Shown here one piece after another: positions 25,200 to 36,769 of a stretch of 64,000 nt of DNA. The stretch is from Magicicada septendecula. Its lineage: Eukaryota; Arthropoda; Insecta; Hemiptera; Cicadidae. Both the position numbers and the translations under genes were made by a program. The notes under the pieces are model-generated. The model was not told where the DNA came from. It was given only the letters and a program-made list of their open reading frames with translations, and made no database searches. The first letter of the stretch is position 1; every line of letters begins with the position of its first letter. Location: contig CM068367.1 in NCBI GenBank assembly GCA_034769895.1, positions 123,045,927 through 123,109,926 of the forward strand. Reading direction: 5' to 3'.

Positions 25200-26770
25200 A
25201 ATGTACTTAATTCTCTTTATATTCTAACACTTTGACTTCAAAATTTATACGTAAGTTTTGAATGAGGATATTCTGTCTTATAAAATTCTGTACGTGAATT
25301 CTTTTAGAGTGACAGACAGGTGAGTTCGTAAAATAAAATGAATACATAAATTTGTTACTGTTGGTATGACATATGCAATTCTACGGCGCGTTGTCATGAT
25401 GTGATCTCCTTTTTGGTTCCTTAAATCAGCATATGGAGATGTAGATGCTCCGTCGACTATGTTGAACACAGGACCATTTGCGTGCATAACAATGTGACTC
25501 TTTCTTGTAGTATTTGGCACATATACACTTTCATTATTTCACTCCTTCTATTGATAACCGGTAATTCCCAATTTTAAATTTAGTGTAATTATTGTTTACT
25601 ATTTACTTTGGTTACGTTCACTGATATCTCGTAACGACTTATTCCGTTTCAACAGCTATATCGTTCGTGATACATGATAAGATTCGGTCTTTTGTTTTGA
25701 CGAGTTATTAACTAATAAACTCCAGTTCTCACATCACAGATTGTTATTCATGATAATCTTACGTGATTTTAAGTAAAGCTCTCCGAACTTTTAACCTCGA
25801 ATTTCTGTAACACTTAATCTCGACTCCACGAAGTTTAAGTTAGACTACGTCTCGACTCGACTCTAGACTCTCGAAAACGTTCATACTTTCGTAAAATTAA
25901 CAAAGTCTCTTTTAAAATAATACGCTACGAACTCCACCTCCGACTCTCTCGAAAATTTTGTAAAAATTCCTTGATCGCGCCTCAGTTGCTTGTATATATT
26001 CAACGCGGGTATTTCCCCAATAGTTTTCTGATTTTCAATCTGCCCTTTTCTAATTGGTCCTTTTCTCCCTACACTTAGTAAATTCTATTCCTAAAAACTA
26101 CCTACTTCCAAAAGGTCGTTTCTGATAGGACCCTCTGTTCCCACCTATTTTTTATCCTGGGTTCATCCACCTTTTTCCATCGGTATGTCCGATTCCTACG
26201 ATCGTAAATCTCTCTGTCGTTTCTTCAAGCCTTTAACAAAGACAATCCTTAACAATTACTCTGCCAACAGCTGCTCTGCTCAATTAGTGCATTACCCTTG
26301 TAGTAGCCTTTCTCGGACAATACTATTACCAACTCTCTCCGGGGTTTTTGTATGCATCTTAGCAAAACATCTTACAGCTGCTTCTCTATTTCGTTCATTT
26401 ACCTCTGTCTTGTGGCCTTCTTGGTATCTTAGCATTGTCTTCCCCTATGGCCTTTTGTATTGCCTTCCAGTAAGAGCATCCCTTCGTTGTTTCTGTCGTA
26501 CAGCTGTTAAGTTAGCGTTCACTCACCTCTTTTGTCCAAGCGTAAGTTTGCTCACTTAATGAGTTTAGTCACCTCGGGTGTCGTCTCCTCGGACAATAAG
26601 CGTCATTCTTTCTGGCGTTTTTTGTATTTACTTTAGTAAGACTACCCTTAGTTTTCTCCAAGCGTACATCTGCTACTCTAGATTTATGGTGCGTCCATAA
26701 TACATGTAGGTCGACGTTGAAGACAATTACACTCCTTTGTACACACATCCTCTCTAAGTGTCTCTTCATA
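25200..26770 (-). mobile_element. LTR-like block, minus strand, most diverged copy
   Basis: Read on the minus strand, this block has the same order of landmarks as 36770-39035. It starts with a purine-rich U3-like part. Near 25985-26000 comes a TATATACAAG-type box. Then comes a degenerate tandem of GAGTCGAGA/GTTCGGAGAG words (25780-25880), then GGAGTGAAATAATGAAAGTG, then GAGCATCTACATCTCCAT (25437-25455), and TCTAAAAGAATTCACG near 25294-25310. The matching words in the 36.8 kb copy are GGAAGTGTGTGCAAGTG, GAGATGTATCTTCATG and CTTTCAAAGAATTCATC. Similarity is weak and boundaries are guesses. Confidence 0.4.
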
Positions 26771-27300
26771 CATCATTGTCATGTCGATCGTTGACACGTA
26801 GCCCTTTCTTCAAAAAAAAAAAAATTCGTTTCTATTTTAGCGTTATAATCTTATTCTGAGAACTTTGTATAATATTGATATTCTTCGTGTTGATCCAACC
26901 CACAGTCCGATACCATACGTCCGTACGGGTTTTAAAATCTTTTTATACAATAAAAGTTTATTCCAGCTGTTGACATAAAGGAGTTTCTTCCAGTCAGCCA
27001 ACACTATTAATTATATTTGATTATGTCCAGTTATTGGCTTGTATTGTAAGGCGAGTCATGTGCATCTAAGTTTTGTATCAAGTGCAGTTCCATGGCATTT
27101 GACCGTGGTCGCGTACGGCACTGTTCGGTTGTTCATACACTAGTTATGAAAGTTATAATATTAAATATTATATTATATTAAATATTATAATATTAATATT
27201 AAACATACACTAGTTAAACATACCGGCGTATGTTCAAGACGCCTATTAGTGGAAGTTATTGTGTACTGATTTTAATTAATTAAGATTAATGTGCTTGGTC
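26771..27300. other. Unassigned sequence
   Basis: A poly-A tract (26812-26824) and an AT-only palindromic cluster (ATATTAAATATTATATTA, 27150-27200) flanked by the repeated word ACACTAGTTA (27134-27144 and 27206-27217). No gene. Confidence 0.45.
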
Positions 27301-27786
27301 ATGGCCGGCTCTAGTAAAAGGTCGGAATATTAAACGTTGCGTCTGAGGCCTATAACCATAGTGTAATAAAATAGCTAAAGTGAACATGTTATATTTTGAT
27401 TTAATTTCATAGCATTACTAAAATCATCAGTAGGCCTATTTATAGCTAAATCTAAAATACTCGTCTGTGCACACTTAGTACTGTACGTTTAAGTTGAAGA
27501 AATTAGTGAATTAGTGTTAGGCCTAAAGAATTAATTTTGTTCAAATTATTGAATTCGTATATATGAATGAGTTAGTTATTATATTTCTTAAATAATATAA
27601 CAGTATTTTACATAATAAACTTTTAATTTGCAAAAAATGAAGAATTATAAAACTGCTGTTAACCAGCAATTAAAAATGACGCGATTTGATTATTGAAATA
27701 CATAATTTATCTTAACGGCCTCAAATATCAGATGGTTACAGTGTTGCCACGTTTAATATTCCGGCCTTCTTCTAAAGCCGGCCATG
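27301..27786. mobile_element. hAT-type MITE with 8-bp target duplication
   Basis: 40-bp terminal inverted repeats: 27301-27340 begins ATGGCCGGCTCTAG, and the inverted copy at 27746-27785 matches it at 35 of 40 positions. Flanks GCTTGGTC (27293-27300) and GCGTGGTC (27787-27794) agree at 7 of 8 positions, as an 8-bp duplication of hAT type would. The AT-rich 405-bp interior has no coding capacity. Confidence 0.8.
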
Positions 27787-28249
27787 GCGTGGTCCACTGG
27801 GGCCATTGGTGTACCATTCGTCCGTGACAGTATAACTTGCGAAAACCTAAATCGGTAACAACAGTTCCCGAGTTCGTATCGTGACGAAAACAAGTTAGAA
27901 GTGTAATGTTTCTTGAGAAGCGATGGGAGGGGGTAGACTATACAAAGGTTATTATCGCCCACGAAAAGTGTAATGTAAATTACGGTTAACACGAGTCATT
28001 AACCGTGAGAGATAAACCAGCAGGTGATAAAAACTTCACCGCCGCGCCGCACGGCGTGGCCCTGCTCGGCGGGTGTAAATCACACTTTCCGTATCGCTCC
28101 CAAAACTCTCTTCTGACATGCAACACCGGTGTCGTGTCCGACAGTGAAACACCCGCCTCTTGTACTTAGTCTGTCTTACCGCTACGTGCATGGTTTATCA
28201 CTTTTATTTCCTAACAGGGCAGATAATTACCCAGAGTTGTTTTCCATTT
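27787..28249. other. Unassigned sequence with GC-rich patch
   Basis: 28039-28075 is unusually GC-rich for the window (CACCGCCGCGCCGCACGGCG). No gene or element identified. Confidence 0.4.
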
Positions 28250-29030
28250 TATGGTAAAAAAATCATGTTAAATATAAAAGTTAAGTGTATCTCCTTTGCT
28301 AAAACGGAAATTGTGACCACCCTATTTAAATTCCCGAAAACGTGCCTGGACACTACGTATGAAGAAATAAAATATAGTAGCAATTTTAAATATTTTGAGG
28401 AAAACATATCCTGAAACGCCTCAGACAAAGAATCCTTTAAGGTATGGAAACTCAAATTAGTAGAGGCCTTTACTCTAACCCGGGAACTGTACGGAAAGAA
28501 AAACATTTCCAGAAGTGCCAAAGTCCGCCATTAAAGCACTGTGATCAGGCCGGTGATCATGTGTGGAGTGGAACAATGTGCTTTCAAAATTTGGAACCTT
28601 TTCTTAAAACTGAACGAAGAGTTCTTTGGAAAATTTATGGCTCCAAGAAAACTGAAGATGGGTACAGGCATAGACCCAAAGAAGAGCTGTACAGGGATCT
28701 GGAAAATCTGGAAACGGTTTTCCGAAGGAAAATACTGAGATTCCTTGGATATATGGTTCGGATGGGTCGGTCCAGATTAAATAAACAAATTTTCAAATAT
28801 ATTTGGCAACTTTCTAGTCTGAACGGATACACCAAACAGCTCAAGGAGGAAATGATGAAACTGGATATCTCTTTGAATGACTGTGTGGGTAGAAATACAT
28901 ACAGAAACAAAATTCAAAATCTCGAGGTTCTCTGCGGTGAGAAGACGAGAAAGGGGTGGACAGTGGAAAGGAAGGCGGCGCATAGTGTGCGAATGCGGGC
29001 CTTCTGGCAGGAGAAGAAAAGGAAATGATA
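28250..29030 (+). pseudogene. LINE ORF2 C-terminal region, frameshifted
   Basis: Plus-strand remnant in several frames. EEIKYSSNFKYFEENIS (thumb region) is followed by VIRPVIMCGVEQCAFKIWN (the usual RPV..YG.E.W.. block), ERRVLWKIYGSKKTEDGYR and RHRPKEELYRDLENLE. Then come RRKILRFLGYMVRMGRSRLN, LSLNDCV-type and TRKGWTVERKAAHSVRMRAFW, ending EKKRK before a TGA at about 29026. One frame stays open from 28444 to 29028, longer than in the other LINE scraps, so this copy may be younger. The RT catalytic box is not present. Confidence 0.85.
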
Positions 29031-29605
29031 TTCGCGTGGTCCACGGCTGGCCTGTTAGTGTAAAAAAAAGCTAGTATCTGTCGTATTATAGTGGAACTTA
29101 TTACAGCATGTGGCGCTTTATGCTGGCAGCTGTGGTGCTCAGTGCTCCTGCCAGTATTGAAGGAGTTCACACTTTTTAATCTTGGCTAACCCGGGAGCTG
29201 GACGTTGCGAGCTGCAAGTAAACTGAGTTGTGGACACATTGAGTAGATTACTGACCAGCATCAATAGTGTTTTAATTAAGTCGATTTTCAGTTGAAATTT
29301 AACATACATTGGTTATAAATTTAAATTCTTCTGGAGATATAATATATTTATTTTTGAATAACACTAAAGATTGATTTCCGCCATAAAATAGTAATATTTT
29401 CATAAATAATTTTTTTAGTATTGCAAGTGAGGTAATAACACGTGTAACATGGTACGAAAACTGAAATGAAAATAGACCTACACATGAAGTTGTAATTATT
29501 TTATAACTTTGAACGGATATTTTTAAAATAATAGATTAGTAGAGATCAAAATACGTAAGTCTGTTTCGAAGGCTGTCACGGCTTCAGTCACTAATAAAAA
29601 GAGAT
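29031..29605. other. Unassigned sequence
   Basis: No gene; AT-rich from 29270. Confidence 0.4.
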
Positions 29606-29883
29606 GATGATGTCCGGCCTATTGGGCCGTGGCCGGGCTTTGATGTGTGAGTAGAGGCGTGTAACGCTTTAATTGGCTAGTGCAGCGCTTCATACGTTAT
29701 GTAGGGAACCCCGTTTCCCCGGTACCATATTTCTTTCGCCTCGGTCACGGGTACGTTCGGCCTTCTTTCGTCGAACATTTTAAAAACTTTCTCTACTGAA
29801 GAAGGGCTCCGGTGGGTGGCCGAAACGTCTAGAAAATGACTGATCGAAGCAATCGACCGCGGCCCAGTAGCCCTGAGATCATC
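29606..29883. mobile_element. 278-bp foldback-family element
   Basis: The ends are inverted copies of about 27 bp: GATGATGTCCGGCCTATTGG..CCGTGG (29606-29632) against the inverse of CCGCGGCCCAGTAGCCCTGA..GATCATC (29857-29883). Near the right end CTGAAGA (29796-29802), a short stem-like spacer and GAAACGTC (29822-29829) reproduce the internal motif of the other foldback elements. The left half holds a degraded inverse counterpart (ACGTTCGGCCTTCTTTCGTC). Non-coding. Confidence 0.75.
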
Positions 29884-29953
29884 AATTCTTTTACAAAATA
29901 TTTAGTTAGCATAACAGAAAATAATAGAGGAGTTTTTACAAATTTATTATTCT

Positions 29954-30225
29954 CCGGCGGCTCACTAGACCAGTGGGTATGGCACCTGACTACTAATCTA
30001 GAGGTCCCGGGTTCGATTCCCGGGCCCGAACCATAAAATCAAGGTGCGTTTTTCAGCCCCCAGGTCGACTCAGCCTGTTGAAAATGAGTACCTGGGATAA
30101 CGTCTTGGGGACAATTATGGGCGGCTGAAGCGTAGTGCTGGCCACACTGCCTTCCTTGTATGCCGTACGGCTCACATTAGGCAGCCTACCCTGCCTACTT
30201 ACTCCTAAGTTACTCCTAAGTTCCT
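29954..30225 (+). mobile_element. tRNA-derived SINE
   Basis: The head (29954-30032) folds like a tRNA. It has a box A-like TAGACCAGTGGGTATGG (29966-29982), an anticodon-arm region CCTGACTACTAATCTAG, and a box B GGTTCGATTCC (30010-30020) inside the perfect T-arm stem CCCGG/CCGGG. The body continues with CCCCCAGGTCGACTCAGCC and GAAAATGAGTACCTGGG, then ends near a duplicated TTACTCCTAAG (30199-30220). The anticodon-stem pairing is imperfect and the 3' side lacks a proper acceptor, so it is a SINE and not a tRNA gene. Boxes A and B would form an internal pol III promoter. Confidence 0.88.
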
Positions 30226-30713
30226 AGTATACATGGTAGCCATTGTTATTATATTATTTTCCAATTGTCATTTTTATGTCTCCTTTTTTGATTAGAGTTT
30301 GAAAGTTACTCTAATATAATCACTGAACTGAAATAGATATTATAAAAGTGAACTGAGTAATAACAGTTTTAAGGTTGATAACCACGTTTTTTTTGTTATT
30401 GGATTTCTTTTGTTTTCTATATTAGTTATACACTTATATTTTATTATTAGCGTTGTAATTATTATGTTAATGTCATTATTACTTACTTAATTTTACATTT
30501 TAATGTCGTATATATTTCTTTTACGTTTTATACTCTTTGTTATAATGTATTGTGCATATTGTAAAACAGACCCGTCCTTCAATAATGAGGCCTGTTAAAT
30601 TAGTTGATTCTCAGGTTCACAGAATGGGCGAAATGTTTGATACTATAACGACACCATTAAAATGTGGTTGTTAACCGAAAGTCGTGTTGTTATTATGTTG
30701 TTAAAATTCCTTC
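30226..30713. other. Unassigned AT-rich sequence
   Basis: No gene. May include an AT-rich SINE tail at its left edge. Confidence 0.4.
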
Positions 30714-30870
30714 TCGGGCTGTTTGGCCGTGGTCCATTGTTTTCTGCAAAAACAGACGTTTCGGCAGTACCATCGACTGCCATCATCAGTGTAAAATCGA
30801 GTTACACTAACGTGAGGTGGCATATGTTAGTAACCACAGTACTTTGGTTAAGGCTGGAGAAGTCCGGTGA
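30714..30870. mobile_element. Foldback-family element, single-arm copy
   Basis: Starts with TCGGGCTGTTTGGCCGTGGTCC (family end). On the minus strand it carries an intact CTGATGA (30783-30789), a 6-bp stem GGCAGT/ACTGCC, and GAAACGTC (ending at 30755). Downstream AACCACAGTACTTTGGTTAAGG (30832 on) matches the spacer of the 52.5 kb palindrome (AACCACAGTACTGTGGCTAAGG), which confirms common origin. The second arm is missing or unrecognisable. Confidence 0.7.
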
Positions 30871-32412
30871 ACACCATTCCTACTTATAAATACTCTAAGT
30901 GCCACGATACAGTAATAAATCAACCACCAGCCAATCAGAAAGAAGAACATGTATTAGAGACTCGGAACACACCTTGCCATAAATACTTAATGACAGGCTT
31001 TCACCCTGCCGATTTATATCATTCATGTTGTTATTAGTTCGAATGTATACGAGTAAAAAATTAAGTACAATAGTAACAGTGAAAGATGGTCAGACGTGAT
31101 GCTAGATATGTACCCGTGATCAGGCGAAGACAAGATAGACCCTACGTTTGAAGAAAGGAATCGAAGAGCCATGAGGCGCCGAAAAATTAAAGACAAAGAA
31201 GAAGAACATCGGTAAAACGATAATGAGTTTGGCGACAGGATTGCAGGAAGACACCTGTTAAAAAGGATATGTGTGCTATAGCCTATTATAAGTGTGTCTT
31301 TGTGAACGTGTCTGCAGAATCGTGAACACGACGAGATGTTAAAGAAATTTGCAGACAACAGGTTTGGAGAAATCTGTGCTTTTGTGCGTGTGTCACATTA
31401 GCGGATGGAAAGTTTGTTTATGTCTTGATTAGTTATTACGACTAATAATGAGCTTTCGCTTGTCTGTTGTTTGACCTACCATTAGCAAAATTACTTCCAG
31501 TGTCAGGCGTCTGCAATATACACACGGACATCGTGAGAAATGCAGTGGTTAAATGCAGATTTCAGAAATTAACGTCTAATAAATTTTTGCGATATTCAAA
31601 GGAAACATGCGTAGACCGGAAACCGGCATCAGTGATTACGGTTGTTATTAAATTAGAGAACGTATTGGGAAAGGAACGTAGAGGGGAAAAGATTGACAGG
31701 CGACAAGGAAAGATTGAAAGTAACAAACATCACATAACTCATGTGGACAAATCCGTGTGTGCACAGTATTCATACGCATTGTTTTGCTTGTTTATCCAAT
31801 TATTCCGATTAATTAGAACGCTCTTGTGACCGTTTTAAAAGTCAAAATGGTTCTAATTGGCTGGCGATGTGTTAATGCGTATAGTGTTTGGTCCTGAATC
31901 GTTCAGCTCAGTGATGTAATCCGCTTTGGTCGGTGTCAATAAATCTTTAACACAATAAATTAGTTTTTTTAATTCGTTTTTTGCGCCAGTTAATTATCGT
32001 ACGTCAAGACTCGCGCCCGTGGACTTGCTAGCTACTTTCGCCGAATTCTCGCAAGGACATTATACTCGTATGTGAATTATGATGTTCCTCAGAATTATCT
32101 TTTTCTTTCTCTCTGTCCGTCTGTGTGTGTTTTAGTGGCCTACATACATGCATGCATTCGCACATACACAAACATATGCGTGTACCTGAGTAAATGAGGA
32201 CGACCCTAATTAACATGAGATTAACTTGCAGTACCACAAGTGATAATTTCGGTAGAAGTAACACAAAATTACAAGTTAGACTGTATTACACAATCTTACG
32301 GAGCGGAAAGTTGATAGGTAAACACGTTAACGCCACTCGCCATCAACCGGAAATAAGAATAACCTCCAGTACGTTTGTTTGTTATAGTAAAAAAATTGTC
32401 ATCATCAACATT
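30871..32412. other. Unassigned sequence
   Basis: 31090-31210 contains a plus-strand segment (ERWSDVMLDMYP..FEERNRRAMRRR) that could be the last scrap of another LINE, too short to call. The rest shows nothing recognisable. Confidence 0.35.
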
Positions 32413-32470
32413 ATGTCGTCGTCGTCGTCGTCGTCGTTGTCGTTGTCGTTGTTGTTGTTGTTGTTGTTGG

Positions 32471-32525
<55 letters not shown>

Positions 32526-32625
32526 CTTCTTCTTCTTCTTCTTCTTCTGCTGCTTCTTGTTCTTGTTCTTGTTCTTGTTCTTGTTGTTCTTCTTCTTCTT
32601 ATTATTATTATCATTTTGTTACTAT
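32413..32625. repeat. Compound triplet microsatellite (GTC)n(GTT)n(CTT)n(GTTCTT)n
   Basis: More than 200 bp of in-register triplets changing along the tract: GTC, then GTT (about 24 units with one GTG), then CTT, then alternating TTG/TTC, then TTA. Open frames in all three registers (poly-Leu, poly-Cys, poly-Ser, and poly-Thr on the other strand) are artefacts of the repeat. Confidence 0.97.
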
Positions 32626-32649
32626 CATTACGAGTAATACAGTACTTTA

Positions 32650-32932
32650 GGGGCGTAACTACAAGGGGGGATCAGGGAATCAATCTCCGCTCCCCAGAGC
32701 TATTGAAAATTTTAGTGAAATTCCATAAACACTTAAACGTAGGCGTGTTTAAAGCCAAATGTTTATAAATAATCATATCGGAAACAATTAAAATAACTCG
32801 TTTGTTTTGAGAAAAATGAGGAGTCCAAACTTTAAGCAAGTCTTATGTCACGTAGAATCTTGTCTCATGACTCCCAGAAACTAATCTTATCCGCCCCGCC
32901 CCCCTCAGGACCAGGCCCTAATTACGCTACTA
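32650..32932. mobile_element. Probable non-autonomous hAT-like remnant
   Basis: The left end AGGGGCGTAACTACAAGGGGGG and the inverted right end AGTAGCGTAATTAGGGCCTGG share the GGCGTAAYTA-type hAT terminus, followed by G-rich sub-ends on both sides. The 280-bp interior is non-coding. I found no target duplication, so boundaries are uncertain. Confidence 0.45.
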
Positions 32933-35382
32933 GTGGTGGTGCTAGTAGTAGTAGTCGTCAGTAGAATGAATATTTCGCTAAACACAAAAATATATTTTTA
33001 TAAACTTCTCAATACGCGCTTGGACCTCCTTTGTACATAATTTGGTTATGAACGACGTGAGGTAGTAAGATCTTTCCCTTTAAACCCAAAACTCGCATTT
33101 AGTTTGCACGATGGTCAGCACATTCACTTTGAAAGCTCCTCTTTTGTCGTGGTAGGAAGTCGTTCAGAGCTTCTTGCGATGCGAAGGCGAATCTGACATA
33201 TCCAAACACATTGTTTGTTTCCTCCATTTATGTTGCTTGTATGGTTGTGTTGTATTTTTTTCAGGTTCCATGTCAAGGTAAAATAATCTGGTCCCACCCT
33301 GAACTGAAACATTGTCAGTCGCAAACAAAAGTAGAACAAAAGCGACGTTAAAAAGCTGTCAGTTGACAGTTGTGACAAACGTGACCAAATTTCTAATCAA
33401 ATTTAATATTATAATTTAACACTTTTTGAAGTACATATGTTTAAAGTTAAACGATTAATTAAATTTTAAAGTTTGTAATTAAACATTGTAACTAATGGGT
33501 TTCGCTACTGTTTCCTGTCCGTTTGAAAGCCAGTACGATTTCTGAGAATTACAACAACAAAATGTTAGATTTCACAAAATTAAATTAGTAATCACCTGAC
33601 CCCTAAACGAAATAAACTTTTCCTGGAAAAAAAATAGTTTAATATTTGTCACTAATCAGTAATTGTAATGTAACTTTCCTGTAGAACTCTCTGTGTGTGT
33701 GTGGTGCGCGCGCGCGCGTTTTCATACATTTTGTTAGTTTGTGAAACAGTTCTGTGAACTGTTTAGATTGGCAATATCAAATTTCAAATTTATACGCGTT
33801 AAATTTGTATAATTAAGTACTAACCAGGAAATAATTTTTAATCAATTAAAATTTAACGTGTCGGACTGTATTGTATTGTAGTATACGAAACAATGAAGTA
33901 AAAACAAACTTCATTTTTGGTTGTGATGCTCCTTCCATGACACTCAGGCCAAGAAACCACAGGAATTACTTTCAAGTGTAAGAGCTGGATACATTTTTCT
34001 TGCACCTCCTGAAGTCAGCTGCTAGAACAATATCCTTTTGACAATAGATTGGAATGACAATAAACAATTGAATGATAATTCCGTGCAGTTGGATAGTTGC
34101 ATAACCCAAGGAAACCGGACGTGGACAAACATTTGGCTAGACGAGTTGATGTTCGATGGTTTGGAAGGTTTCTGGATTGAAATCCAAGAGACCTTCACGA
34201 CAACCCTTTATAATATTGGAAGTATGTCATGAATTGACGGAACGATAACTGAGGGTAAGACTGAAGGAAAGGAGTGGCAGAGAAAGGCACTGGATGAGAC
34301 TGTCGTATGGTCTCAATGACTGATAATGGGAGATATAGTGAACTCACTAATATTGTACACGACAAGGAGGAGTAGTGTCTGCAAAACATTGTTACCTCAA
34401 AAAACAGTTCCACCGAGGAGGAAAGAATGTGTATTTAACATAAAGTAACAATAATTTTTACTACTTTCTTCTTCAAGGATGTAGACTTCATGAACGTAGT
34501 TAGAAAGTAGACATTATTTTTAAAAATTTATTAAATTGTTTTTAAATTATAAAATATGATTATCAATGCAGTAGTACATTTACTGTAGTACGTAATAATA
34601 ATATTAATGATATACATTTCGTGTTAGTACATATTATTAATGTGCTCAGATTAAAAAAAAAATGTTAACCATGTTTTGCAATTCCTTCAAATAATTTCCA
34701 TACTCCAAGAGGTACAATACGCGTAGAAAAAGTGACATTTATATACAGATAATTCATGGGAAAAATGAAAACTGTTAATTAACATTTAATGAATGCGCGC
34801 GCGCGTGAGTATGTGTTTTCATATAATAGTAAAACACACAAAACTGGTTTACAAGAAGGCAGACGTACTGGTTGGAGAACTTTCAAGACTCTACTGGTAT
34901 CCACAACGACAAAAATTGTACCGCGTTCCTGAAAACAGAGAGAAGTATCATAGAATTGATAACCAACGTCACGAGGAAGAAATTCATGTAACTGAATGTT
35001 AATGAATAATTCATGTTAATAATAATAATAATAACAATTCATGTTAATGAATAATTACATAGGAAAGTAATTCAGTAAGCTGTGTAGAGCAAAAATTTAG
35101 AATTATTTATAAAAATGTATAATTCTACAAAACATTGTTGTTATGAAATCAAAACCACGGTGTATAAAATATACACTTAACATGGAAAATCCATTGGGTG
35201 AGTAACAGTGAAACAGCAAACGCACTTTTGGTACGAAATGAAATGGCTTTCCCGGAGAGCGGCAGCACTGAGCAACAGCACTTGTTTCGTGTCGTAACGT
35301 CGTCGTGTGACCGTGGCACTGGAAGAGGAGTGGACAGTTTAGTAGACGCGGGTGAAAGTTAATAATGGCGGTAATAAAGTGG

Positions 35383-35383
<1 letters not shown>
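32933..35383. other. Unassigned 2.4-kb stretch
   Basis: A (GT)n(CG)n patch at 33691-33719. 34100-34400 may be LINE debris (purine-rich, no firm motif). AATTCATGTTAAT words repeat at 35007-35050. 35240-35380 is less AT-rich and non-repetitive. No gene recognised. Confidence 0.4.

Positions 35384-35427
<44 letters not shown>
35384..35427. repeat. (GT)n microsatellite
   Basis: About 21 uninterrupted GT units. Confidence 0.97.
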
Positions 35428-36769
35428 TGGATTCAGCTCAGCAAAGAGAAAAACCACGTGGTCAAATTAAATGAACTGGTCGGCTGGCTGAGATCGGCAA
35501 TTTATTGTCTAGATGCGGTCCTGCCTGCTTGGATTTTTCACATGCCCGTCTTTTGTTTAATTTAACAATACGGTATGTTTATACGTTCCTGCCACGTGCG
35601 CTCGCGTGCTGGCGTTTGAAAGAGAAACCACACACCAACATTCCTTATCAGTTAACAACAGAATTTCTTTACTATTAACCGTGTTTATTCTGAACTCGGG
35701 AGCGCACAGTCGCCTGTTTTGCGCATCCGTCATATTCGTTTGTCGTAATCTAGGACGTGGGAGTTTTCATCTTGAATTTCGCTACAACGCGCAAATTTCA
35801 CTACATATTCTTCCTTATAATTTACCAAACATATCAGATTTTTTTGTACGTAGAAATGTCTTTTCACGAAGAAATGTCTACTTAAAAAATTCGTAAAATC
35901 CGCACGATGAATGTTTGAGAAGGACGGAATGTAAAATAAAAGCAGAAAGGCCATAAAAATCTCGGGCGGCTGATTCTAGTGAAGAGATTTAGATGTTTAG
36001 AGAAAATTCGGGGATAAACTAGAAGATGCGGAACGAGACACGAGGAAATTAGGAGAACAGTGAAAACAGGTGAAAACTTAGTATATAAAGGAATAAGGAG
36101 GGATACTGTGTCTCGGAGAATAGGTAGATTATAATTAGTGTGAGTCCCAATAAGACCTCGTCTAACCGAGGTGAGAATAATGTATTGCCTGAATAAGACG
36201 ATTTTAATGCAAAGACGATTTTAATGCAAAGCAGTTGGGAAATGAAAAATGCTAACTTTTGAATTGAAAAAATAAAAAAATAGAAGAATTTGAGAAACAT
36301 TTTTGGTAAATATTGCATTTACGTAAAGTGAGTTTTGGATAATAGTAAAAAATTTACAGGCATGCCACAAATGCAATGCACAGAGAAGGGCATCGAAAAT
36401 GCTTCAATAAATCTAAAAAATATATATATTTATGTTCATTCACCAATCAATGAATTCATTCTTCATTTACCAATGTACAGATTATAAGTTAAATGTAGTC
36501 GCATTCATAAGCGAAGTTTTATATGTGTACTACGTTATTGACAACAAAGAAGTAGTTTCTATGGAAACTCACCGGTTCCCATTTTCGATCACGCACCAGC
36601 GATCGGTCGCAAATGTGCGACACGTCCTTATAAACATTTTCAATGTTAAAATGTGTACAGGTAGAGACAACCACAATTTAACATCGGAGGATGTCCATCA
36701 CATCCACTCGTGTGAGTTATTACATTCCTCGTGTGAGTTACAAAACAAAGCTATTTCGTAAAATTTCGA
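35428..36769. other. Unassigned sequence
   Basis: No gene. GACGATTTTAATGCAAAG is tandemly duplicated at 36199-36232, and GTGTGAGTTA words recur at 36711-36740 next to the LTR-like block. Confidence 0.4.

Noticed and set aside
29954..30032. Functional tRNA gene
   Set aside because: Boxes A and B are present, but the anticodon stem does not pair properly, the acceptor stem is not closed, and a SINE body follows directly.
32375..32650. Three long frames over the triplet microsatellite, including a poly-Thr minus frame
   Set aside because: A triplet repeat leaves all frames open; there is no unique coding sequence around it.
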